Assembly: GCA_049293015.1 (NCBI GenBank)
Contig: JBATSB010000181.1
Span: 1 to 18,448, forward strand
Length of the DNA: 18,448 bases
From: UBA2330 sp049293015
GTDB lineage: Bacteria; Bacteroidota; Ignavibacteria; Tepidaquicellales; Tepidaquicellaceae
Direction: 5' to 3'
This document shows positions 1-6,444 of the stretch, piece by piece; position 1 is the first letter of the stretch, and each line of letters begins with the position of its first letter. The notes beneath the pieces are model-generated. The model searched no databases and was not told the DNA's origin. It saw nothing but the letters and a program-made list of their open reading frames with translations. Both the position numbers and the translations under genes were made by a program.

Positions 1-4
1 TGAG

Positions 5-23
5 AAATTTGCGAAGCAAATTT
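5..23. repeat. Perfect 8-bp inverted repeat, 3-nt loop
   Basis: AAATTTGC at 5-12 and GCAAATTT at 16-23 are exact reverse complements around a GAA loop. On the plus strand only four T's follow (21-24) and they overlap the stem, so this is a weak terminator candidate at best. It could equally be part of a dispersed intergenic repeat. No function can be assigned. Confidence 0.5.
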
Positions 24-108
24 TGAGTTGGATATTTTATTTCAATTTCGAAAAGAATTTAGGCAATTTATTACCAGCGGGCGACTTTTTTTGTTACTTT
101 TGAGCCTG

Positions 109-131
109 TCCTCGAGTGTTCCTATCGAGGA
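109..131. repeat. 7-bp inverted repeat, 9-nt loop
   Basis: TCCTCGA at 109-115 pairs with TCGAGGA at 125-131 around a 9-base loop. An A-rich run follows on the plus strand and a short T run lies upstream, so it is not an intrinsic terminator in either direction. The surrounding AAAAGTAAC-like sequence on the minus strand resembles intergenic repeats I associate with Bacteroidota-type genomes. That link is an impression, not a demonstrated match. Confidence 0.4.
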
Positions 132-286
132 TCGTTAAAAAAAAGTAAGCAGAAAAAAATGAATCTTGAATTTTGTGACTAAACCTTTTAGACGGATGTG
201 ATTTTATATAAACTAAATAATGTTTGGATAAATTTTGTTTTGAACCAATTCATATTTTTCCAGTTTCAAAATTCACATCAATCAAA

Positions 287-823
287 TCACATCCCCATTT
301 TTTTATTAAACTCATCTGACTTCCCTCTTGGTATAGAAAGAGGATTCCAGTTTTTATTTCGTATTTGTTTTGCAATATAAATTATCTGTCCGATATGATA
401 TGAATAGTGACTAAGCTGTCTGTTAATGGCTTCAATTACACTGTGAGGTTCGTTTCGAATTTTTATTTCTTTTAAAAGATCTTCTTCCTTCAAAGCATCG
501 ACAGCATTAAAAACACAGTCCCAACCATTTTCCCATCTCAAAATAATATCATCTTTATCAGTATAAAATAATTTTTCAAATTCTTCATCTCTGTTTCGGA
601 ATTTCTTTTCACCGTCTGTAGTCAAAAAGTCTGTCCATCTTGAGAGCATATTTCCGCTCATGTGCCTGATAATTATTGCAATGCTGTTTGACTCTTCATC
701 CGGACTTAGAAAAAATTCTTCGTCTCGTATTTGAGAAAAAGAATTGTCCCCAAGCGATTTAAGTTTTCTGAATTCAGATCTTATATTTTCAAGATAGTGC
801 TTTCCTAAATTTTCCTTATCCAT
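287..823 (-). CDS. DUF1572 family protein (DinB-like four-helix fold)
   Basis: A 178-residue soluble protein resembling the DUF1572 branch of the DinB/YfiT superfamily, whose members are four-helix bundles that usually bind a metal through three histidines. Candidate ligands are His54 in the IIRHMSGN segment, His139 and His143 in HYSYHIGQ. The stretch SRWTDFLTTDGEKKFRNRDE (residues 61-80) is the family-typical block. There is no signal peptide, so it should be cytoplasmic. The ATG at 823 has no clear Shine-Dalgarno sequence. It begins 15 bp after the stop of the OstA-like gene and is probably co-transcribed, although nothing ties it to LPS transport. Some DinB relatives are thiol-dependent transferases or hydrolases, but the reaction and substrate of this one are unknown. 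The family call is fairly secure and the function is not. Confidence 0.85.
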   Translation of the reverse strand: MDKENLGKHYLENIRSEFRKLKSLGDNSFSQIRDEEFFLSPDEESNSIAIIIRHMSGNMLSRWTDFLTTDGEKKFRNRDEEFEKLFYTDKDDIILRWENGWDCVFNAVDALKEEDLLKEIKIRNEPHSVIEAINRQLSHYSYHIGQIIYIAKQIRNKNWNPLSIPRGKSDEFNKKMGM

Positions 824-838
824 AGTTTTTAATTTTGA

Positions 839-2296
839 TTAATTATTTACAGATCTTCTAATTGGTTTATCACTTATGATTTCAAAGCCCGGAAGTATAA
901 GACTGACGGTATTCAGCAAAGATTCAGGAATGTATTCACCTTTTGGATCTGATTCAATCTTTATTTTTGATATCTGTTCTTCTTCATCAAAATATAAATA
1001 CATCCTACTGCCTTCAATTTTATTTGCACCGTTTGCTTTATTTTCTTCATAAACAAAATAGACACTACTTGAATTATTATCAACTTCTATTTCATTTATC
1101 TTATCATCGCTGAATTTAATAATTATATCATCGCCCCTGATCTGATCATATCTGTCACTGAAATATTCATCTTCGTTGGAAGTTAATGCAAATGAAGATT
1201 CTGTTCCCGGCTTGTCATTTAATTTTTTGGAATAAATATTACGAATCTTTTTACCTGGCAGCTCAGCATATATAGAATCTCCGGTAAGCTGCAAACGGTC
1301 CTGCCAGACTACAGGTTTTTCTGAAAGAGAAACCGTTTCCATTTCCCTGTAAAAAATGCCTTCACCGCATTTCGCAGAAAATTCATTCCTGATCATTTCT
1401 ACATTTCCTTCTGCAATATAATAATCAGGTTTATTTCGGTAAGCCTTCATAGTGTCACTGTAGATATACATCGTATCCGATTTATTACTTTCTTCGATCT
1501 GAATAAGCTTTGCATTTTTTTTCAGTATAGTAAAATTTTCTGTTTCATAATTTTCTATGTAATCTCCATAAATGATAGAACTGTTATTCAGACTTTCGAT
1601 CTTTACATTTCCTGATGCTATGGATTTTTTTTCAACGGAATAATTTGTAGCAGTATCAGAAGTGATCACTGTAGAATCACTTTCAATAAAAACATTCCCC
1701 CGAGCATAAGTCCTGCCGGCACTTTTATTGAAATCAATTTTATCTGCTTTGATAACAGCGGAATCTGTAGTCACAATTACATTTCCTTCCGCAAAAGAAT
1801 CTTCCGTATTCCGCATGTAAGTCAGTGTAGAAGAAGTGATCTTGTATTCAGGATTTATTATGATCACATCTCCAGTAAAGACTGCTTTGCCTTCATTAAA
1901 AGTATAGATCCCATTATCAGCGCGAATGGTAGCATTCGGGTCTTTGAGTGTCACGCCGCCTTCGCATATCGCGCGTTTGTCATTTCCAAAATAAGTTGCC
2001 TTATTGGTAAGCAGTGTCAGCGTATCCTGATAAATTTTTACCTCGCCGCGGAGCTCGACACGGTTTGAAGTGATAAATTGTGTAGCAGAATTGCAATAAA
2101 CTTTTACATTACCCTGCACGAATTCTACATTTCCATTTGCTTCACGTACATTCTCACCATTGACTGTGCTACCTGTAAGCTCTTTTGCATTTTTCAGTTC
2201 GATCTTTTCCTGTGCGTAAATTTCATTCAATGATCCAAACGTCAAAAATAATATTACTATATAAAAATATTTTATATTTAAAATTGAATCACTCAT
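839..2296 (-). CDS. lptA: OstA/LptA-like LPS transport periplasmic protein
   Basis: A 485-residue exported protein. Residues 1-28 form a signal peptide with a hydrophobic core around residues 10-23 and likely signal peptidase I cleavage after IYA. From about residue 50 to 340 it shows the repeated short beta-strand pattern of OstA/LptA beta-jellyroll proteins: alternating G-x-V strands, threonine-rich turns and AEGNV/ARGNV-type repeats (for example near residues 168 and 197). LptA forms the periplasmic bridge that carries lipopolysaccharide from LptC to LptD. E. coli LptA is about 185 residues; the longer form seen here is usual for OstA-like proteins of Bacteroidota relatives, and no LptD beta-barrel is attached. 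It lies downstream of kdsD and lptC on the same strand, but a 566-bp repeat-filled gap separates it from lptC, so it may have its own promoter. No Shine-Dalgarno sequence precedes the ATG. Confidence 0.8.
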   Translation of the reverse strand: MSDSILNIKYFYIVILFLTFGSLNEIYAQEKIELKNAKELTGSTVNGENVREANGNVEFVQGNVKVYCNSATQFITSNRVELRGEVKIYQDTLTLLTNKATYFGNDKRAICEGGVTLKDPNATIRADNGIYTFNEGKAVFTGDVIIINPEYKITSSTLTYMRNTEDSFAEGNVIVTTDSAVIKADKIDFNKSAGRTYARGNVFIESDSTVITSDTATNYSVEKKSIASGNVKIESLNNSSIIYGDYIENYETENFTILKKNAKLIQIEESNKSDTMYIYSDTMKAYRNKPDYYIAEGNVEMIRNEFSAKCGEGIFYREMETVSLSEKPVVWQDRLQLTGDSIYAELPGKKIRNIYSKKLNDKPGTESSFALTSNEDEYFSDRYDQIRGDDIIIKFSDDKINEIEVDNNSSSVYFVYEENKANGANKIEGSRMYLYFDEEEQISKIKIESDPKGEYIPESLLNTVSLILPGFEIISDKPIRRSVNN

Positions 2297-2436
2297 TGAA
2301 ATATTTTGATTGCATTAGCTTGTAAAAATTTTATTGGAGCAGTAATTTTCTAAATTTAACAATTTGCTGTTGTTATTTCTTTCGGCAACAACCCCCTTCG
2401 CTCCATTGAAATTATATTAAGGGCGAAATATCGTCG

Positions 2437-2494
2437 CTATCAGCAAACCCCTCCCAGCCTCCCCTTTGGACAAAGGGGAGGAGCAAGAACTTTT
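2437..2494. repeat. 58-bp palindromic repeat, copy 1
   Basis: First of two near-identical 58-bp units. Its core is a perfect 10-bp stem, CCTCCCCTTT at 2458-2467 and AAAGGGGAGG at 2472-2481, with a GGAC loop. It is flanked by AACCCCTCCCAG on the left and AGCAAGAACTTTT on the right. Copy 2 starts 171 bp downstream and differs at only four positions. Small size, intergenic location and a strong hairpin fit a REP-type or non-autonomous element; no transposase gene is in the window. Confidence 0.75.
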
Positions 2495-2495
2495 T

Positions 2496-2529
2496 GTGCT
2501 CGTTCCCAATCTCCGGATTGGGAACGCAC
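2496..2529. repeat. REP-like palindrome (CGTTCCCAAT...ATTGGGAACG)
   Basis: A perfect 10-bp inverted repeat, CGTTCCCAAT at 2501-2510 and ATTGGGAACG at 2517-2526, with a CTCCGG loop. GTG/CAC pairing (2496-2498 with 2527-2529) extends it if the CT at 2499-2500 bulges out. Palindromes of this TTCCCAA/TTGGGAA type recur between genes in many environmental bacterial genomes and are thought to be REP elements moved by Y1-type RAYT transposases. The assignment here rests on sequence appearance only. Confidence 0.7.
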
Positions 2530-2535
2530 TTGAAA

Positions 2536-2552
2536 TTGAAACTCCGTTTCAA
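2536..2552. repeat. 7-bp hairpin TTGAAAC-TCC-GTTTCAA
   Basis: TTGAAAC at 2536-2542 and GTTTCAA at 2546-2552 are exact reverse complements with a TCC loop. It lies 6 bp past the REP-like palindrome and could be the second hairpin of the same composite element, since REP elements often come as paired hairpins. No T run follows in either direction that would make it a terminator. Confidence 0.55.
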
Positions 2553-2607
2553 ATAAGACCTGTGAATTATATAGTCAAACATTGGCTATTGAGAATTTAA
2601 TATTTAA

Positions 2608-2665
2608 CTATCTGCAAACCCCTCCCAGCCTCCCCTTTGGACAGGGGGGAGGAGCCAGAACTTTT
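2608..2665. repeat. 58-bp palindromic repeat, copy 2
   Basis: Second copy of the 58-bp unit, in the same orientation as copy 1. Its stem is CCTCCCCTTT (2629-2638) with AGGGGGGAGG (2643-2652) around GGAC. The two A-to-G changes relative to copy 1 turn two T-A pairs into T-G pairs. A plus-strand transcript would still fold through G-U wobbles, whereas a minus-strand transcript would have two A-C mismatches. The remaining differences are one base near the left end and one near the right end. Confidence 0.75.
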
Positions 2666-2733
2666 AAATAATAAATTTATTGTATTCATTTAATAATAAA
2701 AAAAATCCCTTCGCTTAATGGAAATGCTCCTTA

Positions 2734-2756
2734 CCCTCCCCTTACCAAGGGGAGGG
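2734..2756. repeat. 10-bp C-rich/G-rich hairpin
   Basis: CCCTCCCCTT at 2734-2743 and AAGGGGAGGG at 2747-2756 are exact reverse complements around an ACC loop, followed by a G-rich tail (CAGGGTGGGG) ending near 2769. It resembles the stems of the two 58-bp units but has different flanks, so it is probably a related, more diverged element. It lies about 110 bp downstream of the end of lptC. Because no T run follows on the minus strand, it is a weak candidate for a rho-independent terminator. Confidence 0.6.
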
Positions 2757-2862
2757 CAGGGTGGGGTAACTTATAGAAAGAAATAAAATTCAAAGATCTA
2801 TAAATATTTTGTTTAAATTTATTCAATATATAAATTATTTTGAACAGCATTGCAAGCATAAA

Positions 2863-3396
2863 TTAATTTCCATTAAACACACCGCTGACTTTATATATTT
2901 TATAATTTTTCAAATTCTGATCCGATTCAAATCCTGTACCTTCGATAGTTTCATCGGGTGTAGTAATTTTAACAAATTCATCAGAGTAAACTTTCTGTTC
3001 AGAATTTTTCCAAATGAGTTTTTCAGTTTTGAGCTGACTGCCTTCTGTGTTTACCACTGTTACGCTGTCTGAAATTTCAATATCCTTTGTCTTGTCATCA
3101 ATTCTTCCTCTCAATCCCGTAAGCACTGATACAATTTCACCCTCTTTGTAAAACTCAACCTTTGCACCGCTGTCAATTAATGTAAAACCTTTGGTTGTAA
3201 ACACTGCGATATGTCCTGCTGTCAGTACAGCCCTGATATTTCCCGAATCTGAAAACACAACTGTAGAATTCCAGCTTTCCTGTGTCGGCATGTCGTTGCT
3301 TTCAGAATTATTTGTTGCTGGCTTAAATTTATCTTCGCATGAATAAATGCAAATTGTTAATATCAAAAAAATAAATAATGTGGAAGGCTTTGACAT
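2863..3396 (-). CDS. lptC: LptC, LPS export ABC transporter periplasmic lipoprotein
   Basis: About 177 residues. The start is taken at the ATG ending at 3396, because an AGAAGGA Shine-Dalgarno-like sequence lies 7 bases upstream and the kdsD stop is one base before it; an ATG at 3414 would add six residues and overlap kdsD by 17 bp. Residues 1-20 are a lipoprotein signal, MSKPS plus a hydrophobic run ending in IYSC, with Cys20 as the predicted lipid-bearing residue. E. coli LptC instead keeps an N-terminal membrane helix, while a lipid anchor is common in Bacteroidota relatives. The rest shows the LptC beta-jellyroll pattern, including the NIRAVLTAGHIAVF stretch, the central LRGRIDDKTKDIEISDSV block and the SDEFVKITTPDETIEGTGFE segment typical of the family. 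LptC sits on the LptBFG transporter and passes LPS to LptA. The kdsD-lptC pairing supports the call. Confidence 0.85.
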   Translation of the reverse strand: MSKPSTLFIFLILTICIYSCEDKFKPATNNSESNDMPTQESWNSTVVFSDSGNIRAVLTAGHIAVFTTKGFTLIDSGAKVEFYKEGEIVSVLTGLRGRIDDKTKDIEISDSVTVVNTEGSQLKTEKLIWKNSEQKVYSDEFVKITTPDETIEGTGFESDQNLKNYKIYKVSGVFNGN

Positions 3397-3397
3397 T

Positions 3398-4390
3398 TTA
3401 CAATCCTTCTTCAATCAGTCTGTGCATGTGAATCATCCCGACCGGCTTTTTGGATTTGTCCCCTACTACAAGCTGCGTGATCTTATTTTTTTCCATAATC
3501 TCAAGTGCTGAAATTGCCATCATATCTTTTGAAATAATTTTTGGATTAGCATTCATAATTTCTGATGCAGTAATTTCATTCAGTCCATCGAGATTTTTTC
3601 CCAATAATCTTCTTATGTCTCCGTCGGTAATTATTCCCGCAATTTTTGATTTGTTAGTTACACATGTACAGCCGAGTCTTTTTGAAGAGATCATATATAT
3701 GACATCTTTTAATTTTGAATCAACTTTGACAACAGGTACATCATTATTTTTTGACATTATATCTTCTACTTTTAATAAAAGTCTTTTGCCCAGATTACCG
3801 CCCGGATGTACTAATGCAAAATTATCGGAAGTAAATTCATTTTTTTCAAGCAGTGCAATCGCAATCGCATCACCTAAAACTAGTGATACAGTAGTAGAAG
3901 AAGTCGGTGCCAGATTATGAGGACAGGCTTCTTTTTTTACTGAAGCATCAAGTACAATATCGGAAGCTTTTGCTAGCTCGGAATCAAGATTACCTACGAT
4001 TGAAATTATTTTCACTGACATTGATTTCAATGCAGAAATAAGATGTCTGATCTCTGTAATGTCGCCGCTTTTAGAAATAAGCAGAGCCACATCACCTTTC
4101 CTGATCACACCCATGTCTCCGTGAATACTGTCTGCAGAGTTCAGAAAAAAAGCATACGTACCTGTTGAATTAAAAGTCGCTGCAATTTTATATGCAATAA
4201 TTCCCGACTTACCAATTCCAGTGACTACAACTTTACCTTTGCTTTTATATATCAACTCGACTGCTTCTGAGAAATTTCCTGAAAAGTTTTTATTTGAAAA
4301 TCTTTTATGAAGATCTTCTATCGATTTCTTTTCAATAGAAACTACGTTCCTTCCATTCTTAATATTTTTAACGGTAGAAGTTTTTTGCAT
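3398..4390 (-). CDS. kdsD: Arabinose-5-phosphate isomerase (KdsD/KpsF/GutQ family)
   Basis: Catalyses the reversible conversion of ribulose-5-phosphate to arabinose-5-phosphate, the first committed step toward Kdo, the inner-core sugar of LPS. The 330 residues match the family length. An N-terminal SIS (sugar isomerase) domain spans about 35-190, with GIGKSG (58-63), SADSIHGDMG (85-94) and SKSGDITEI (106-114). The EACPHNLAPTSSTT block (154-167) and HPGGNLGKRL (195-204) are strongly conserved in the family. Two CBS domains follow (about 208-265 and 275-330), with the GIITDGDIRR motif at 252-261. The protein is cytoplasmic. It leads the minus-strand lipopolysaccharide operon and abuts lptC. No Shine-Dalgarno sequence is visible before the ATG. 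The upstream divergent region holds a palindrome that could be a control site. In E. coli kdsC follows kdsD; here it is missing. Confidence 0.93.
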   Translation of the reverse strand: MQKTSTVKNIKNGRNVVSIEKKSIEDLHKRFSNKNFSGNFSEAVELIYKSKGKVVVTGIGKSGIIAYKIAATFNSTGTYAFFLNSADSIHGDMGVIRKGDVALLISKSGDITEIRHLISALKSMSVKIISIVGNLDSELAKASDIVLDASVKKEACPHNLAPTSSTTVSLVLGDAIAIALLEKNEFTSDNFALVHPGGNLGKRLLLKVEDIMSKNNDVPVVKVDSKLKDVIYMISSKRLGCTCVTNKSKIAGIITDGDIRRLLGKNLDGLNEITASEIMNANPKIISKDMMAISALEIMEKNKITQLVVGDKSKKPVGMIHMHRLIEEGL

Positions 4391-4467
4391 TAATTTAGAA
4401 TAACATTTATAATTGGCATTATAATAATTATTATAGACCTTTATTAAAATATAATTAAAATTGGTAT
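4391..4467. promoter_or_regulatory. Divergent promoter region between kdsD and rlmD
   Basis: This 77-bp, very AT-rich region must contain, or lie close to, the promoters for both divergent genes. A TATAAT hexamer occurs at 4408-4413 on the plus strand, but I cannot pair it with a convincing -35 element. Its location is the main support; the exact promoter positions are unknown. Confidence 0.4.
4420..4435. promoter_or_regulatory. Perfect 16-bp palindrome, possible operator
   Basis: TATAATAATTATTATA is its own reverse complement with no spacer, and it sits near the middle of the kdsD-rlmD divergent region. A dimeric regulator could bind such a site and act on both genes. The sequence is only A and T in an AT-rich context, so chance is a real alternative. 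Confidence 0.3.
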
Positions 4468-5904
4468 TTGGTTAAGAAAGGTGATGAGATCGAAGTAAAG
4501 ATCCTTGAGTTAAATTCTGAAGGAAAAGGCGTTTCAAAGATTGAGGATGGATTTGTAATTTTCACGGATAAAGCTCTGCCAGGTGATGAAGCACTTGTAA
4601 GAATAAGAAAAAAGAAATCGAAATATGCTGAAGCTGAATTAATAAATTTGATAACTCCTTCAGCTTTCAGGATAGATCCCGTCTGCAGTTATTTTGGAAT
4701 TTGCGGCGGATGCAAGGTCATGAATTATGAATATGAGAAGCAGCTTGATTTCAAGACTAATGCTGTGAAGAATGCTTTTGAAAGAATCGGCAGGTTTACA
4801 GATCTGACTATTACGAAAGCAATTGGAAGTAAGGAGATTTATTTTTTCAGAAATAAAATGGACTTCTCTTTTTCGGATGATGAATGGGTGGAAAATTATG
4901 AAAGACCTGAAAAAGTTTCAGGTGAAAAAAATGTTCGACAGCCTGGTTTTGCTTTAGGACTGCATGTTCCCAAGTTTCATTCCAAAATAATCAGCATTGA
5001 TAAATGTTATTTGCATTCAGATCTTTCAAATGATATTTTAAAATTCACTTCTGATTTTTTTAAAAAAAGGAATACTTCTATTTATTCAACCAAGACACAT
5101 GAAGGTTATCTGAGATTTCTTGTGTTAAGGGATGGAAAAAATACCGGTGAGTTTATGCTGAACCTAATGACAAACACTTATGACAAAGAACTTTTTGATG
5201 AATATTCGAATGAGATAAATGAACTTTTCCCAAATATATCAACGATCATAAATTCCGTCTCACGAAAAAAAGCTCAGATAGCAGTAGCTGATGAGGAGTA
5301 CATTGTGAAAGGCAGTGGATACATTTACGAAAAGCTTATTCGCGGAAAAGACAGCAGTGAATTAAAATTCAGGATATCTGCCGGTTCATTTTTTCAGACC
5401 AACAGTCATCAGGCGGAAGTTTTATTTGATGAAACAGTAAGGATGAGTGATCTGAAAAAAACGGATAATGTGCTGGATCTGTATTGCGGAGGAGGATCTA
5501 TTTCTCTGTTCATTTCAGAATATGTAAATAAGGTAACCGGTGTTGAATTAATCCAAAGTGCGATTGATGATGCAAAGATAAATATGGAATTGAATAATAT
5601 TAAGAATACAGAATTTTTAGTTTCTGATATAAAAGACTTTCTAACAGATATAAAAAATATCGGAGAGTACAACAAAGTAATTCTCGACCCGCCGAGATCC
5701 GGACTTCACCCAAAGATCTGCGAGATACTTTCAGCCACGGATTTTGAAAAGATAATTTATGTAAGCTGCAACCCGCACACACAAGCACGTGATCTGCAAC
5801 TCATCTGCGCCGGTGGAAAATACATTATCGAAAATATCCAGCCGGTGGACATGTTTCCGCATACATATCATATTGAGAATATTCTGACATTGGGCAGTAC
5901 TTGA
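4468..5904 (+). CDS. rlmD: 23S rRNA (uracil-C5)-methyltransferase, RlmD/RumA family
   Basis: Methylates C5 of a uracil in 23S rRNA (U1939 in E. coli numbering) using S-adenosylmethionine. The 478 residues run as follows: TRAM RNA-binding domain (about 1-60); [4Fe-4S] cysteines Cys73, Cys79 and Cys82 (CX5CX2C) and Cys180; central RNA-binding domain with GSFFQTNSHQAEVL (306-319); Rossmann methyltransferase domain with the SAM loop DLYCGGGSISL (337-347); DPPRSGLHP (407-415); the catalytic nucleophile Cys434 in YVSCNPHT; and Glu470 in the HIE motif as the likely proton-abstracting base. All key residues are present. The start is a TTG with no Shine-Dalgarno sequence, chosen because the TRAM domain begins immediately after it. 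Many FCB bacteria carry one or two such paralogues with different target uridines (747, 1939 or both, as in RlmCD), so the exact target is not certain. The gene appears monocistronic. Confidence 0.93.
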   Translation: MVKKGDEIEVKILELNSEGKGVSKIEDGFVIFTDKALPGDEALVRIRKKKSKYAEAELINLITPSAFRIDPVCSYFGICGGCKVMNYEYEKQLDFKTNAVKNAFERIGRFTDLTITKAIGSKEIYFFRNKMDFSFSDDEWVENYERPEKVSGEKNVRQPGFALGLHVPKFHSKIISIDKCYLHSDLSNDILKFTSDFFKKRNTSIYSTKTHEGYLRFLVLRDGKNTGEFMLNLMTNTYDKELFDEYSNEINELFPNISTIINSVSRKKAQIAVADEEYIVKGSGYIYEKLIRGKDSSELKFRISAGSFFQTNSHQAEVLFDETVRMSDLKKTDNVLDLYCGGGSISLFISEYVNKVTGVELIQSAIDDAKINMELNNIKNTEFLVSDIKDFLTDIKNIGEYNKVILDPPRSGLHPKICEILSATDFEKIIYVSCNPHTQARDLQLICAGGKYIIENIQPVDMFPHTYHIENILTLGST

Positions 5905-6022
5905 TTCCTTTGAGGATAATAAAATTCAGGATCTGATCGATGATACGAGTTCTATTAAAGGGATTAGGATGAGGTTCAAAGATTTTGATTTGAGGATGGT
6001 GGTGGAAACTTATCGTAGGTGA
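5903..6022 (+). pseudogene. Start-less 39-codon open fragment, likely decayed coding remnant
   Basis: An open stretch overlapping the rlmD stop reads as a charged peptide (for example DLIDDTSSIKGIRMRF and VVETYRR) and ends in TGA at 6020-6022. The frame continues a few codons upstream into rlmD without a usable start. Internal ATGs would leave only about 8-17 residues. The purine-rich plus-strand bias looks like former coding DNA. I do not recognise a family, and it could be chance. Confidence 0.25.
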
Positions 6023-6023
6023 A

Positions 6024-6290
6024 ATGTTTGAGGATTTTGGATTTATAATTTAAAAAAAAATAGTTGTTGAAATTATTTCGAGTGTGATATCTCAGATAAC
6101 AATTGTTGCTTTGATTATTTATATATGGATAATGTATAATGAGAAAGTTAAGAAGCTTGATGAAAAGGTATAGGAGATTGAGAAAAATTATCTGGATCGG
6201 TTTGATGAACTGAAGAAGGTTATTGAGGAAAGGTTAAAGCCTATTAATGAGAATCTGGCTACCTTGCTTAAGAGGACGAAGAAGATATGA
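6024..6290 (+). pseudogene. Broken small membrane-anchored coiled-coil gene
   Basis: One frame can be followed from the ATG at 6024 to the TGA at 6288-6290 (88 codons), but TAA at 6051-6053 and TAG at 6171-6173 interrupt it. Between the stops it reads as a hydrophobic segment (IVALIIYIWIM, one membrane span) followed by a lysine/glutamate-rich stretch. After the TAG the same pattern resumes (LDRFDELKKVIEERLKPINE), with heptad-like spacing suggesting a coiled coil. The protein would have been a small inner-membrane protein with a cytoplasmic helix. Continuity of character across both stops argues for a decayed gene over two chance ORFs. A GTG at 6084 could start a 29-residue product. Family not recognised. 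Confidence 0.45.
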
Positions 6291-6387
6291 TGACAATATC
6301 AATTTTATGATTTTTGCTTATTAAATTCAGATTACAATTTTGATTTAAAAATTTTGGATTCTAATGAATCAGAAATAATTAATTTCT

Positions 6388-6417
6388 TTTACGTTTTAAT
6401 AAAAATTCAATTATGAT
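6388..6417 (+). promoter_or_regulatory. Candidate tatA promoter
   Basis: TTTACG at 6388-6393 and TATGAT at 6412-6417, with an 18-bp spacer, are a plausible sigma-70-type -35/-10 pair. A transcript would start about 20 bases before the tatA ATG. The -35 match is modest, and FCB-group primary sigma factors may prefer other consensus sequences, so this is tentative. Confidence 0.25.
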
Positions 6418-6444
6418 ATCTTATAGAAATAAAAACATACACTT

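Larger units (their letters stand above)
1..286. other. Left-edge intergenic region, no gene recognised
   Basis: No convincing coding sequence is visible. A 34-codon open stretch on the plus strand (2-103) enters from the left edge without a start and ends in TGA. It could be the tail of an upstream gene, but its sequence is low in information and overlaps an inverted repeat. The region carries two small inverted repeats, listed separately. The DUF1572 gene on the minus strand ends at 287, so this is its downstream flank. No GC-rich stem followed by a T run in the minus-strand direction was found, so no terminator is called. Confidence 0.5.
2297..2862. other. Repeat-rich 566-bp gap inside the LPS export gene cluster
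   Basis: No coding sequence is supported between lptC and the OstA-like gene. The gap holds at least five palindromic elements: two copies of a 58-bp C-rich/G-rich unit, a 10-bp-stem palindrome of the CGTTCCCAAT type, a GAAACTCCGTTTC hairpin, and another CCCTCCCC/GGGGAGGG hairpin. It looks like a landing zone for REP-like or miniature mobile elements. Any promoter for the OstA-like gene should lie near 2300-2400, but I see no clear consensus. Confidence 0.6.
5905..6444 (+). other. 540-bp gap between rlmD and tatA with decayed sequence
   Basis: Apart from the two coding remnants above, the gap contains about 150 bp of AT-rich sequence before tatA (6291-6444) with no ORF, and no hairpin strong enough to call a terminator for rlmD. 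A short GATTC-TAAT-GAATC inverted repeat lies at 6357-6370. Confidence 0.5.

Noticed and set aside
109..131. Hairpin as a rho-independent terminator
   Set aside because: The plus-strand side is followed by A's, not T's. In the minus-strand direction the T run precedes the stem, so neither strand fits.
2437..2665. The two 58-bp direct repeats as a CRISPR array
   Set aside because: There are only two copies, the spacing is 113 bp between units with another repeat type inside, the units are longer than typical CRISPR repeats, and no cas gene is near.
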